Of a DNA stretch of 64,000 nt, positions 15,093-24,216 are shown one piece after another. The translations under genes were made by a program, and so were the position numbers. Below the pieces are notes generated by a model. The model was not told the origin of the DNA. It saw only the letters and a list, made by a program, of their open reading frames with translations, and did not search any database. The DNA is from Adonisia turfae CCMR0081 (GTDB lineage: Bacteria; Cyanobacteriota; Cyanobacteriia; Phormidesmidales; Phormidesmidaceae): NCBI RefSeq assembly GCF_011009555.1, contig NZ_QXHD01000004.1, forward strand, positions 3,952,240-4,016,239, in the 5' to 3' direction. The stretch's first letter is position 1, and the number at the start of each line of letters is the position of its first letter.

Positions 15093-17591
15093 ATGAAACA
15101 TTTGCCTAGAGTTTTAATGACTCTCTTTTCGGTAGGCATATTTTGCTTATGCCTGAATAGTCCTGCATGGGCAACTACTGAGAGTAGTCCGTCATCCCAG
15201 TATTACAAACAGCCCTTAACGGCTCCTGCCCAAATCCAAACAAAACTGGGTGAAACAGGAATTGAAGCCACCATTTCAGTGGACTATAACATTCCAAATA
15301 ATGCAGGTTATAAACCTGGTCATTCCTCTCTCAATCCTCGTTCTATCATTGGTCCAGATGTGGTTTCCCTACGGAACTATACAATTCTGGATGTGGCTCA
15401 AGGAGAATTTACAGTTGCAAACCTGAAAAGTAAAATTCCAATCCTCAATAATAAAAAAACGTGGGTTACTGATTTGATTGGACCAACCCTTCGCGTCAAA
15501 CCTGGAGATACTATCACCCTGCATCTGATCAATAACTTGCCTGATGATAGAGAGGCTGGCTATAAGCAATGGCTAGACCAAGGCTATCGGCAAATCAGCA
15601 AGAATCATCCTGAGATTACCTTTAATGAATATCGCCAATATCATACTCGCCAAGATTATTTTGATGAGGGAAATGTGTCATGTATTGGTAATGGTTTAGT
15701 GTCCAATGCCTCCTGTAACATGACGAATTTTCATACCCATGGTCTTCATGATTCACCGATGACTGTGCCAAAGATGAAGACAGAATTAGCGGCTACAGGG
15801 CAAGCCCCTGAAACCATTCCAGAGGAACTGAAATACTGGATTGGTGATGACGTGATTGATAGCCTGTTACCAGGAGGCAATCAATGGGATATCAAGATTA
15901 AAGTGCCACAGGAGCATCCGGCTGGAACATTCTGGTACCATCCCCACCAACATGGGACCACATCGGTGGATTTGGCCAGTGGCCTAGAAGGGGCCATCAT
16001 CATTGATGATATCGGTCCAGAAATCCCTAATTTTAATCCGGATCAAATGGAGAAGAACGATGGGAAGAAGGTTAAATCGTTAGATGCCATTCTGGCCGAT
16101 GCAGGAATTCATGATCGCCTCCTTATGTTTCAGCACCTGCCCTATGAGGCCCCTGATGGGAAAAGTGCTTGTATAACAACAACTCCTTGTGAAGTCGGTT
16201 GGGCCGAAAATGGAGCACAGGATGCCAACTTTGCAGGGCAAACCTTTACGGGGTATACGTTGGTGAATGGCCAAACCTATCCGTTAATTGAGATGGCTTC
16301 TGGTGAGATTGAACGGTGGCGTCTGATTAACGGAGGAGTAGCAGAACCACTTTCCCTATCTATTGTTCAATTAAGCACAAAAGGCATTGGTAGCCTAACA
16401 GGTACGCTTGATGCTCTGGTTGCACCTAATCGCCTTCCTTTTCTGACCAATACCAATACTAATCAGGTTGTTATTGGAACCGGGGCAACTACAGCAGATA
16501 CATGGTTAGCCGATACCCGTAACTTTACGCCTCGCCAGGAAGATACAGGAATTAGCAGCTTACCGCTAAATATTATTGCCTATGATGGCATCACCACGGG
16601 GCAGATTGAGCGTCACACCACCTGTCCCGGTATTAGTGGGAGTTCCTATGCAAACTGCGTGACGATGGGGCCGGGAAATCGTGTGGATGCGCTAGTTCAA
16701 TTTCCTACTCAAGGAACGTATTTGGTGCTCAAAAGCCCTAATTATAGGTATTTGAGCAATGCTGTTGCCGCCAGCACGGAAGACATTGCGGCAATTATAA
16801 CGGTGCAGGGCCGAAACACCGATCAAGTGCTACCGCCAGAGAGTGAACTTCTGGCCTATGCCAATTATCAGTACTATCCGCCTGCCCCCAAAATGGCTAC
16901 TGTATCTCCAACCGCTAAGTATGAAGGACACTTTATTTTCTTCCCAGCTGCAAAAACAGGGCCTGCTCCAACACATCCAGATGAGACACGGTACATTAAC
17001 AATATTACCTTTGGCTTTGCCTTTAGTTGTACCGATGAGAGCAGGGACAAGAATAAGTGGTGCATGGCAACTGACTTTTCATCAGCGTCTGAACTCGAGT
17101 TTGATACCCCTGAAAAGGGGCTAGATTATGAGATCTTTACGGAAGATATGAGGCCGATTGTACTGACGAAAGAAGCATTGGGAGAATGGACTCTGAAGGT
17201 GGACGATAATGGTACGATTCAATCCGCCCATCCATTTCATATTCATACCAATCCATTTTATTTGAAGGAGATCAAAACCTGTGAGAAGGCTGTAACCACC
17301 ATTAAAACGCTCAAAAACACTGCAGCCACCTATCAAAACACCTACGCAGATTGCACATCGACAACTCCTAATCGCTGGCAAGACACCCTACTGGTACAAC
17401 CCAATCAGATTTCGACATTCCGCTATCAGCCTTTAGATTACGAGGGATCGTTTGTGTTTCACTGCCACTTTGTCGATCACGAAGATAATGGCATGATGCG
17501 TTGGGTCAAGGTCTGCGGTAAGGATAATATCCAATGTATTGAACAAGAAAAGTATGGGCTTTTGCCCGACTTTACTCCAGATGATCTGTAG
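15093..17591 (+). CDS. Exported multicopper oxidase
   Basis: An 832-aa protein with a Sec signal peptide (residues 1-28, ending SPAWA). All four multicopper oxidase copper-binding motifs are present: HTHG at 214-217, HPHQHG at 283-288, HPFHIH at about 713 and HCHFVDHEDNGMM at about 790, which hold the type 1 and the type 2/3 trinuclear coppers. Met at the end of the last motif would be the axial ligand. The enzyme should oxidise phenols, amines or metal ions in the periplasm, passing electrons to oxygen. It is larger than a standard laccase because of inserts between cupredoxin domains. It lies 49 bases after the pyruvoyl decarboxylase-like gene and probably shares its transcript. Its substrate may be the product of the preceding enzymes. 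Confidence 0.92.
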   Translation: MKHLPRVLMTLFSVGIFCLCLNSPAWATTESSPSSQYYKQPLTAPAQIQTKLGETGIEATISVDYNIPNNAGYKPGHSSLNPRSIIGPDVVSLRNYTILDVAQGEFTVANLKSKIPILNNKKTWVTDLIGPTLRVKPGDTITLHLINNLPDDREAGYKQWLDQGYRQISKNHPEITFNEYRQYHTRQDYFDEGNVSCIGNGLVSNASCNMTNFHTHGLHDSPMTVPKMKTELAATGQAPETIPEELKYWIGDDVIDSLLPGGNQWDIKIKVPQEHPAGTFWYHPHQHGTTSVDLASGLEGAIIIDDIGPEIPNFNPDQMEKNDGKKVKSLDAILADAGIHDRLLMFQHLPYEAPDGKSACITTTPCEVGWAENGAQDANFAGQTFTGYTLVNGQTYPLIEMASGEIERWRLINGGVAEPLSLSIVQLSTKGIGSLTGTLDALVAPNRLPFLTNTNTNQVVIGTGATTADTWLADTRNFTPRQEDTGISSLPLNIIAYDGITTGQIERHTTCPGISGSSYANCVTMGPGNRVDALVQFPTQGTYLVLKSPNYRYLSNAVAASTEDIAAIITVQGRNTDQVLPPESELLAYANYQYYPPAPKMATVSPTAKYEGHFIFFPAAKTGPAPTHPDETRYINNITFGFAFSCTDESRDKNKWCMATDFSSASELEFDTPEKGLDYEIFTEDMRPIVLTKEALGEWTLKVDDNGTIQSAHPFHIHTNPFYLKEIKTCEKAVTTIKTLKNTAATYQNTYADCTSTTPNRWQDTLLVQPNQISTFRYQPLDYEGSFVFHCHFVDHEDNGMMRWVKVCGKDNIQCIEQEKYGLLPDFTPDDL

Positions 17592-17835
17592 GCTTGTTAT
17601 TTGGATTAAATCTGTTGCTACAACTTTGTGGCTTTCACAATTTAGGAGTAGGTTTGTTTTGTTTTATACAGGTCGTGTCATGTTGGGTTGTAATAAATAT
17701 AATCAAAATAGACTGTAAAATTATGCTCATTAACGTGCTGAGACGTACCATCGCTAATAACGGCAATATATCCCGCAAAAATCAATGACTGCCTATTTAC
17801 ACTGTCTATGCACATCAAGTAGAGAAAATTGAACT

Positions 17836-18213
17836 ATGCTAGATGCCATTTTTGACAATGCTTCTGAAGCTGATTTAGGACTATTAGAACAAGAGCTTAG
17901 TAAAATACTTTTGAATGGCGAGAAAATCATTAAAGGTTTCAAATTGATGCGAGACTTCTTTGTTTTTACAGAGCATCGCTTGATCCTTGTCGATGTTCAA
18001 GGACTGACAGGTAAAAAGAAGGAGTATCACTCGCTACCCTATAAATCTATTACCCATTTTGCAGTGGAGACTGCTGGTGGTTTTGATCGAGATGCTGAAA
18101 TGAAGATTTGGATTTCAGGTGAGTCATATCCCATTGAGCGAGAGTTCAAACGTAGTGAAGGAAAGATCTTTGAAGTTCAGAAAATTTTGGCACACTATGT
18201 ATTAATGAATTAG
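17836..18213 (+). CDS. Bacterial PH-domain protein
   Basis: A 125-aa protein fitting the bacterial pleckstrin-homology family (bPH_1 type): GEKIIKGFKLMRDFFVFTEHRLILVDVQGLTGKKKEYHSLPYKSI, then AGGFDRDAEMKIWI and a C-terminal helix. The TGKKKEYHSLPYKSI strand and IWI strand are the usual hallmarks. No membrane segment or signal peptide. Related small proteins are cytosolic and of unknown role, sometimes forming ring oligomers. It has its own promoter region of about 240 bases after the multicopper oxidase, in which a short open frame at 17594-17788 is not convincing. Confidence 0.85.
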   Translation: MLDAIFDNASEADLGLLEQELSKILLNGEKIIKGFKLMRDFFVFTEHRLILVDVQGLTGKKKEYHSLPYKSITHFAVETAGGFDRDAEMKIWISGESYPIEREFKRSEGKIFEVQKILAHYVLMN

Positions 18214-18370
18214 TCAACCGATCAGGAAAGTTAGCAAGCGTAGCGTGACTAAAGCATCACCTCCTTCTATCCTTCTCTCTCTCTGCAAATAGATTCTTGA
18301 GAACGCACCATGTTCATGAATTCCTTGAAGGGTGTGGAGATCGCACCTGAGCAGATGCGATCGCTAAGCC

Positions 18371-18610
18371 CTAACTAATCTTCACCTTTTTGGTCAAAAT
18401 CGCCATTACCTCATTGGGTCGCCCGGTGGGTAGCGGACGGCTCCAGTCGTTGGGCTCGGTGTAGTTGAGCTTATGCAGTAGTTTGATGGTGGTTTGCACA
18501 AAGGTCAAACTACCCAGCAGCAGATGCCGTCCGGTTTCATAGGAGGATTCTGGCAGTGGGGCAGGCTGACGGGTGAGCGCATCTGCGCCCTGGGTTGGGT
18601 CTTGAAACAT
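18371..18610 (-). CDS. Small conserved-looking hypothetical protein
   Basis: A 79-aa soluble protein starting at the ATG at 18610, which has a GGAG ribosome site 10 bases upstream. It begins MFQDPTQGADALTRQP, has a hydrophobic central helix (HLLLGSLTFVQTTIKLLHKL) and ends with RPNEVMAILTKKVKIS. I believe small cyanobacterial proteins of this shape exist but cannot name a function. A GTG or TTG further upstream would add nine residues. The overlapping frame at 18505-18783 is a shadow. It is convergent with the PH-domain gene. Confidence 0.6.
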   Translation of the reverse strand: MFQDPTQGADALTRQPAPLPESSYETGRHLLLGSLTFVQTTIKLLHKLNYTEPNDWSRPLPTGRPNEVMAILTKKVKIS

Positions 18611-19100
18611 GGTTCTGGTTCTCCAGAGAAACGACAAGGAAAGCCAGAACCTAATCTCTCAGCCCCCACAAGATGCATGGCAAATCGCAGGGGTTGAGGC
18701 ATAATAAGCCCAGCCCAAAGATTGCTTAGGAATCTGCGGGTTAGCCATCGGTTAGGTGTAGCCGCACCTACCGATGGTGCCAAGGTATTAGGTTCTAGTA
18801 GAACAGCTGCACCAACAGCGCAGCATTGGGTAACTGTAGAACGGGCCTAAGGCTTTCGTCAAGCAGGCTGTAATAGGCTGTATCACTCTGTTATCAAAGC
18901 ACTTAGGGGATACTTTTGCTCTGGAAAATGCTCATTTCACTGGTTTAACTGTCAAAAACGGCAGATATTGAATCCATCGATCAAGGATGTTCGAGATGAC
19001 GTAGCCCCGTAAGCAATATATGTATCATCGGTTACGCATTTTTGTGGGCGTCTACAGTGCTTGACTGATAGATAGACTGGAAAAGTAGATCTAATATATT
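18611..19100. other. Intergenic region with one strong hairpin
   Basis: Contains a 13-bp stem: CCATCGGTTAGGTG (18745-18758) with CACCTACCGATGG (18765-18777), one bulged base, loop of six. No T-run follows on either strand. The element holds GTTAGGTG, as in attC R' boxes, but the compact shape does not otherwise match. The remainder of the gap shows no gene. GTTAGCC at 19101-19107, just before the nucleotidyltransferase, could be the end of an eroded attC. Confidence 0.45.
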
Positions 19101-19122
19101 GTTAGCCAGACCAAGGAAGTGC

Positions 19123-19908
19123 ATGGAAATTCGCCGCACCACTCTCCGTAATCGAATCGTCAGTGCCTTGAGCAATGCGTTAAGCACCCTGCCTTTTGTT
19201 CTGGCGGGCTGGGAAGGCGGGAGTGCCGCGTTCGATCTTGTGGATGAGTACTCCGATATCGATTTAAATTTCCTGTTGGATGGTGCAAACGCAGAAGAAC
19301 CCTTTTACGCCGCTGTCCAGTTGGCCTTAGAAGAGGTATCGCCCGTAGTAGCTTGCCACTCCGAGCCTCCTGGCCGATACTTCAAGCTGGCTGCTAGCGG
19401 AGACTTTCTATTGGTGGATGTATGTGTTTTCCAGAAAGGAGACTACGTCGAGTATCTCGACCCTGAACGCCACGGGAAGTTGCAGCCACTCTTTGACAAA
19501 GGGGAGTGGCTACGGTTTAAGCCATCAGAGAGGGACTCGCAGGAAACTCGCCGGGCCAAGCGCAGTCAAGACCTCGAAGAGTGGTTTTCCGTGAGTCAGA
19601 GTTTTGTCCAAAAGGCGATCGATCGCGGTCAAGAGGCAGAAGCCCTTGCCGCGTTTTGGGGGTACACGCTTAAACCACTCGTGGAACTGCTTCGCATGCG
19701 ATATTGTTCCACACGCTGGGACTTCGGAATGCGTTATCTTCAGCGAGATCTTCCAGGCCCCGTATACAATCAATTGCGAGACATCATGTTTGTAGGAGAA
19801 CCTTCTGACCTAAAAGAACACCACGCGAAAGCGGTGGTTTGGGGGCAATTGCTACTTCAAGAATTGGAGCTATCCAGAGCAGGCGATCCGCCGCCGAAGG
19901 CTGGCTAA
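19123..19908 (+). CDS. Nucleotidyltransferase-fold protein (aminoglycoside adenylyltransferase-like), cassette-borne
   Basis: A 261-aa protein. The nucleotidyltransferase signature GGSAAFDLVDEYSDIDLNFLL (residues 34-54) contains the two metal-binding Asp residues of the DxD pair, with a third candidate acid in FLLVDVCVF about 55 residues later. A mostly helical C-terminal half follows, as in ANT-type aminoglycoside adenylyltransferases and related minimal nucleotidyltransferases. Whether it modifies a drug, a tRNA or a protein cannot be told. I start at the ATG at 19123, after an AGGAAG ribosome site; a TTG at 19099 would add eight residues. The stop overlaps an attC-like box (GGCTAAC, 19903-19909). 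Higher GC than neighbours supports capture as a cassette. Confidence 0.75.
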   Translation: MEIRRTTLRNRIVSALSNALSTLPFVLAGWEGGSAAFDLVDEYSDIDLNFLLDGANAEEPFYAAVQLALEEVSPVVACHSEPPGRYFKLAASGDFLLVDVCVFQKGDYVEYLDPERHGKLQPLFDKGEWLRFKPSERDSQETRRAKRSQDLEEWFSVSQSFVQKAIDRGQEAEALAAFWGYTLKPLVELLRMRYCSTRWDFGMRYLQRDLPGPVYNQLRDIMFVGEPSDLKEHHAKAVVWGQLLLQELELSRAGDPPPKAG

Positions 19909-19944
19909 CACTACGCTGCATGCAGGTGAGATTGAACGTTATGC
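19903..19944 (+). other. Shortened attC-like site
   Basis: GGCTAAC (19903-19909) overlaps the stop of the nucleotidyltransferase and GTTATGC (19938-19944) closes the element. Only 42 bases long, with a CTGCATGCAG palindrome in the centre; L-box pairing is lost, so it is probably no longer a substrate. Confidence 0.45.
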
Positions 19945-19989
19945 GGCCCAAATACATTGAAGTCATCCTAGTTTTTTCGTTAGCATCTC

Positions 19990-20862
19990 TTGTGGAATGG
20001 ATTTGAAGAATTGAAGCCTAGGAAGCAAAACGAAAAAATCCATTTCTGGATAGATCCGCTGTTAGGCGATCTAGAGCTACTACATGCAAAATATTTGACT
20101 CACTCTTTTGGCCGCCATGCTCACGAGGAGTTTGCGATTGGGGTTATCTATTCTGGAGTCCAGGCTTTAACCTATCGCCGCTCTGAACAATTATTAATGC
20201 CAAAGGGTAGTATCGCTGCGATTAACCCAGCAGAAATTCACACCGGCTATGCAGCTAATATTGAAGATGGTTGGGCGTATCGTATGCTGTATCCAGCTTC
20301 TGAGTTGTTGCAGCAGATTGCTGTTGAGATTACAGGCTTTGAGCATGATGTGCCTTTCTTTCCTACACCCGTAATTTTTGATCAGAGATTAGCGCATCAA
20401 ATTTATCAGATGCATTGGGCTCTTGAAGATCCCCATACATCAGCCATAGAAAAAGAGACATATTTATATAATGTTTTATCCAAGCTGATTGTGCGTCATG
20501 CGGATAGACAGCCTTTGGTGCAGTTAGTGCCTAAAGACAATCGAACGGTGCAGCTCATTCGAGATTATTTAGAAAGTAATTATCAGCGTAATATTTCATT
20601 AACTGAACTATCCAACCTCACTACTCTGAGCAAATTTCATCTTTGCCGAACTTTTCAACAAGTGATGGGTTTACCACCCCATGCTTATCTCAATCTAATC
20701 CGTGTACAGCAAGCTAAACGGTTACTGAAATTAGGAATCCAAATTTCACAAGTTGCGCTAGATGTTGGTTTTTATGATCAAACCCATCTAACCAAACGAT
20801 TTAAGGCATTTTTAGGCATTACTCCTCGTCAATATGCCATAGGCACCGCAAAAACGTACTAG
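19990..20862 (+). CDS. AraC-family transcriptional regulator
   Basis: A 290-aa regulator. Residues 25-130 form the AraC-type cupin sensing arm (HSFGRHAHEEFAIGVIYSG, then IAAINPAEIHTGY). Residues 185-285 hold the two helix-turn-helix motifs, with ISLTELSNLTTLSKFHLCRTFQQVMGLPPHAYLN and the conserved ISQVALDVGFYDQTHLTKRFKAFLGITPRQY. This is the group of AraC regulators that often control an adjacent exporter; an EamA-family transporter follows only seven bases later, so it is the likely target. The start is uncertain: TTG at 19990 gives the expected arm length but has no strong ribosome site. No metabolite can be assigned. Confidence 0.9.
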   Translation: MWNGFEELKPRKQNEKIHFWIDPLLGDLELLHAKYLTHSFGRHAHEEFAIGVIYSGVQALTYRRSEQLLMPKGSIAAINPAEIHTGYAANIEDGWAYRMLYPASELLQQIAVEITGFEHDVPFFPTPVIFDQRLAHQIYQMHWALEDPHTSAIEKETYLYNVLSKLIVRHADRQPLVQLVPKDNRTVQLIRDYLESNYQRNISLTELSNLTTLSKFHLCRTFQQVMGLPPHAYLNLIRVQQAKRLLKLGIQISQVALDVGFYDQTHLTKRFKAFLGITPRQYAIGTAKTY

Positions 20863-20869
20863 AATCCTG

Positions 20870-21823
20870 ATGCTCCTTTTATCTAGGCTTGTGGCTAGTC
20901 TTTCTATTGATTGCAACATGCCTACTGACTCACGTACCATAGGGCGCTTACCTATCTTCTACCTTGCCTATTTAGCCCTTGGCATTATCTGGGGGACTAA
21001 CTTTCTCTACATGAAATGGGCAGCTCAGCTTATCACCCCTTCACAGATTGTTTTTCTGAGAGTACTTTTTGGCTTTTTCCCAGTGCTAATCTATGCCATC
21101 TTGCAGCAGCAAATTCGGCGATCACACTTGAAGTCAGCTCATCATTTTTTGGTGATGTCCCTACTAGCAACAACCCTTTACTTTTACTGTTTTGCTCAGG
21201 GGACAGCATTACTTAACTCTGGAATCGCTGGCGCACTGAGTGGTCTAATCCCCATTTTTTCGGCCATGACAGCAACACTATTTCTGAGAGAAGAAAAACT
21301 GTCTCGACTAAAAATGCTAGGCATTCTGGTCGGTTTTGCTGGCGTACTCATCATTGCCAGACCTTGGAGTACAGAAGATTCTATCATCAATATTTACGGT
21401 GTGCTTTTCATGATGCTGGGCTCGTTGAGTGTCGGCATCTCATTTATTTATGCGAAGAAATTTTTGACCGGAAAGCAGATATCGCCTGCAGCACTCACGT
21501 CATATCAGATGTTATTTGCCTTGTTGAGCATGACACTGATAACAGACTTAGAGGGAGTGGCTCAAATACAGAGTGATGAAAAAGCGCTGATTGGTCTAGT
21601 TTTTGGGCTTGGTATTTTAGGAACTGGTGCAGCTTACATATTGTACTACATAATTGTAAACAATCTGGGGGCTATCACAGCATCTTCTGTTACCTACATT
21701 CCACCTATCGTAGCTTTATTCATTGGTTTCTTCATTGCTGGAGAAATTATTGTGCTTGCCGACTGGCTTGGCATGGCGATTATCCTGATTGGCGTTTACA
21801 TTCTAAGATTAGGCACGAAATAA
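20870..21823 (+). CDS. EamA/DMT-family transporter
   Basis: A 10-helix inner-membrane exporter of the drug/metabolite transporter superfamily, 317 aa. Two EamA repeats are visible: the first begins FYLAYLALGIIWGTNFLYMKWA and ends GFAGVLIIARPWS, the second starts near LFMMLGSLSVGISFIYAKKFL and ends AIILIGVYILRL. Family members export amino acids, nucleosides or small drugs, but the substrate is not predictable. The ATG at 20870 would give 16 residues before the more usual ATG at 20918. It is translationally close to the AraC gene (7 bases) and very likely cotranscribed with it. Confidence 0.9.
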   Translation: MLLLSRLVASLSIDCNMPTDSRTIGRLPIFYLAYLALGIIWGTNFLYMKWAAQLITPSQIVFLRVLFGFFPVLIYAILQQQIRRSHLKSAHHFLVMSLLATTLYFYCFAQGTALLNSGIAGALSGLIPIFSAMTATLFLREEKLSRLKMLGILVGFAGVLIIARPWSTEDSIINIYGVLFMMLGSLSVGISFIYAKKFLTGKQISPAALTSYQMLFALLSMTLITDLEGVAQIQSDEKALIGLVFGLGILGTGAAYILYYIIVNNLGAITASSVTYIPPIVALFIGFFIAGEIIVLADWLGMAIILIGVYILRLGTK

Positions 21824-21856
21824 GTAGGTTGATAGATATCTCACTTTTCAAATGGG

Positions 21857-21940
21857 CCATAACACTACGCAGGAGCAGACAGATGACAAAATCTGTAAGT
21901 TGATATAAAGCATGAGCCGCCGCTCAGCTTCACATTAGCC
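21857..21940 (+). other. Probable attC-like site before the SH3 gene
   Basis: CCATAAC (21857-21863) and ATTAGCC (21934-21940) flank a CAGAT/ATCTG hairpin. The 3' part (from GTTGATATA at 21899) is strikingly like 40219-40259 before the GNAT gene: both have GTTGATATA, ATGA, GCCGCCGC, then TTAGC and GCAAG. The last box deviates from the consensus. Confidence 0.4.
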
Positions 21941-21955
21941 CGCAAGAATACCCAT

Positions 21956-22321
21956 ATGAGAACCAAGAGATACCTCGTCACCCAAGACCATACGAGTGAG
22001 TACCCTGAGCCTATTACCTTCACGAAAGGTGCCCCTCTTACTGTCGGTGAGCGGTATGAGGGTTCGGAAGGCTGGAAGGACTGGTTTTTCTGCAGTACAC
22101 CAGGGCAAGAAAGTGGCTGGGTTCCAGCTCAGATCATTGAAATCATTAACGGTAATACTGCCCGTGCTCGTGAAAACTACACGGCAAGAGAGCTGAGTGT
22201 ACAAAAAGGAGATCTGCTTCTCGGTTCGAGAGCACTGAACGGCTGGGTCTGGTGCGAGAATCCTGCCAGTTCGGAGTCCGGATGGGTTCCACTTTCAAAC
22301 CTTCAGGAAGTAAATCAGTGA
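21956..22321 (+). CDS. Tandem SH3-domain protein, cassette-borne
   Basis: A 121-aa protein made of two SH3-like domains. The first (residues 1-60) has ITFTKGAPLTVGERYEGSEGWKDWFFCST and ESGWVPAQIIE. The second (65-118) has ARENYTARELSVQKGDLLLGSRALNGWVWCENPASSESGWVPLSNLQ, the classic ALYDY-RT loop-ESGWVP order. There is no signal peptide, unlike cell-wall SH3b proteins, so a cytosolic binding role is suggested, partner unknown. Attachment-like sites border it on both sides (21857-21940 and 22341-22415), making it one of the cleanest cassettes here. The ATG at 21956 has no strong ribosome site, common in cassettes. Confidence 0.82.
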   Translation: MRTKRYLVTQDHTSEYPEPITFTKGAPLTVGERYEGSEGWKDWFFCSTPGQESGWVPAQIIEIINGNTARARENYTARELSVQKGDLLLGSRALNGWVWCENPASSESGWVPLSNLQEVNQ

Positions 22322-22340
22322 CTTCTGTCCTGCCGTATTG

Positions 22341-22415
22341 GGCTAACAATCACTTCAACCGGACCGGCTTTGTCGCTGACGCTCTAAAGCTGGCCGGTTA
22401 GGCGGGGCGTTATAC
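22341..22415 (+). other. attC-like recombination site
   Basis: Boxes GGCTAAC (22341-22347) and GTTATAC (22409-22415). AACCGG (22357-22362) pairs with CCGGTT (22394-22399), and CGGC/GCTGG extend it. A loop of about 20 bases is between. It follows the SH3 gene stop by 20 bases. Confidence 0.65.
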
Positions 22416-22694
22416 TTTGCTGTGCTTTTGGGTACTCCAAAATGAATTGGGGGAAGAAAATTTCATGAATTATAAATGCTGATTTTCTAATGATGACAGC
22501 AGAGCAATTCAGCCACTTGAAGACGACTTCCGGTGATGATGATGGGTTCTTCTTTTAGGTAAGCTCTTGTCTCAAGCCTCGGTACAGCGGATGATAGGTA
22601 CTACTTTGTCGCGCGCACCAGCCCCGAAAATATGATTGAGGTCGGGGAGCGCGCCGAATCCTCCCCCGCGATCGCACTAAACCTCAGCATCACC

Positions 22695-24200
22695 ATGTCG
22701 ACTCAAGATCACGCTGCCCCCGACCCCAAGACAACTCCAGAAGCCGGAAAATCCCCAGAAAAAAAAGAAAAAAAACGCCAACTCCTCGGTATCGAGCCCG
22801 TAGAAAAACAGCATGAATTAACACTGCCCGATAAAACCCTGGAATACACCACCCATGCAGGCTCGATTCCCCTCAAGGATGAATTTGGCGAAACCGAAGC
22901 CGAGATTTTCTTCACGGCCTACACCCTCACCAAAGCGAGTGTCCCTCGACCGCTGATTTTTGTCTTTAATGGCGGTCCGGGCTCTTCATCGGTGTGGCTG
23001 CACCTGGGTGCCATCGGCCCCCAGCACGTGGTGATGACACCCGATGGCTTTCAGCCGCCCCCACCCTATCGCCTGCAAGCCAATGCCTCCACCTGGCTCG
23101 ATCGGGCCGATTTGGTCTTTATTGATCCGGTAGGCACGGGCTTTAGCCGAGCCATCGACAAAGACAAGGATAAAAAATTCTGGAGCTTTCAAGGCGATAT
23201 TCACTCTGTTGGCGAATTTATTCGCTTGTATTTAACGCGCTATCAACGCTGGACGTCACCGCTCTATTTAGCTGGAGAAAGCTATGGCACCACCCGTGCC
23301 GCAGGCCTCGCCAGTCATTTGATCGATCTTGGCATTAGCTTCAATGGTATTGTCCTAATCTCTAATGCGATGGATCTGCGGCCAGTCTTTTTCGGACGCA
23401 GTGACGATTTGCCCTTCTCTCTATTTGTCCCCACCTACACAGCCGCTGCTTGGTATCACAAAAAACTCGCCCCCGAACTCCAACAGCGATCGCTAACGGA
23501 TATCTTAGCGGAAGTCGAAACCTGGTCAGAGCGCGAGCTCACCCTCGCCCTAATGCAGGGTGATCGCTTGTCAGAGAGCGAGCGGCAAACCATTGCTACC
23601 ACCCTCGCCCACTATATTGGTGTGGATGTGGACTTTGTGCTGGGCTCGAATTTACGGATCGATATTTCCCGATTTTGTAAGGAATTACTCCGCACTGAAA
23701 AACGCAGTATCGGTCGCTTTGACGTGCGCTACACAGGTATTGAAGCCCTCGCGGTTACCGAGCGCCCCGACTTCGATCCGGCTGTTTACGCCATCCAACC
23801 ACCGTTTACGACCACATTTAATGACTACGTGCGTCGCAACCTCGGCATCGAAACCGATCTCAACTATGAGGTCATCAGTTGGGCTGTCAATAAAGCCTGG
23901 CAATGGGAAAATGGAGAACTACCCACCACGGCGGCGGCCCTGCGGGAAGCGATCGCAAAAAATCCCTTTATGAAAGTCTTTGTTGCCCAGGGCTATTACG
24001 ATTTAGCCACACCCCATTTGGCAACGGACTATACCCTGGCTCATATGAACCTTGACCCAACGCTCCGGGATAATATTCAAGTCAAATGCTATGAAGCTGG
24101 TCACATGTTTTACCTCGATGAAAGTTGTTTGGCAGCTTTCAAAGCCGATGTCGATCGCTTCTTGGCCGCAAGCTGGGTGCAGTCAGAAGGGAGCCTCTAA
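22695..24200 (+). CDS. S10-family serine carboxypeptidase-like protein
   Basis: A 501-aa alpha/beta hydrolase of peptidase family S10. FVFNGGPGSSS (residues 94-104) is the S10 oxyanion and substrate-binding block; YLAGESYGTTRAAG holds the nucleophile Ser; the acid lies in FVAQGYYDLATPH and the catalytic His in CYEAGHMFYLD. These cut C-terminal residues from peptides. No signal peptide is visible: the N-terminus is a long Lys/Glu-rich segment (KSPEKKEKKRQ), so it may act in the cytoplasm, unlike secreted eukaryotic members. ATG at 22695 is preferred; an ATG at 22632 would add 21 residues. High GC and frequent GCGATCGC sites suggest a resident chromosomal gene. It is followed at once by repeat copy 2. 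Confidence 0.9.
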   Translation: MSTQDHAAPDPKTTPEAGKSPEKKEKKRQLLGIEPVEKQHELTLPDKTLEYTTHAGSIPLKDEFGETEAEIFFTAYTLTKASVPRPLIFVFNGGPGSSSVWLHLGAIGPQHVVMTPDGFQPPPPYRLQANASTWLDRADLVFIDPVGTGFSRAIDKDKDKKFWSFQGDIHSVGEFIRLYLTRYQRWTSPLYLAGESYGTTRAAGLASHLIDLGISFNGIVLISNAMDLRPVFFGRSDDLPFSLFVPTYTAAAWYHKKLAPELQQRSLTDILAEVETWSERELTLALMQGDRLSESERQTIATTLAHYIGVDVDFVLGSNLRIDISRFCKELLRTEKRSIGRFDVRYTGIEALAVTERPDFDPAVYAIQPPFTTTFNDYVRRNLGIETDLNYEVISWAVNKAWQWENGELPTTAAALREAIAKNPFMKVFVAQGYYDLATPHLATDYTLAHMNLDPTLRDNIQVKCYEAGHMFYLDESCLAAFKADVDRFLAASWVQSEGSL

Positions 24201-24216
24201 AGATAACATCTCCCTC

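Noticed and set aside
17594..17788. 64-codon plus-strand ORF after the multicopper oxidase
   Set aside because: Hydrophobic, low-complexity, no ribosome site; likely 3' untranslated sequence.
18745..18777. A further attC site
   Set aside because: Strong hairpin with a GTTAGGTG word, but no outer R boxes and no linked cassette gene at the right distance.
18505..18783. 92-codon minus-strand ORF overlapping the small hypothetical gene
   Set aside because: The other frame (18371-18610) has a better start and more natural composition; this one is a shadow.
23560..23973. 137-codon frame inside the S10 peptidase
   Set aside because: Fully inside a well-supported gene in another frame; codon shadow.
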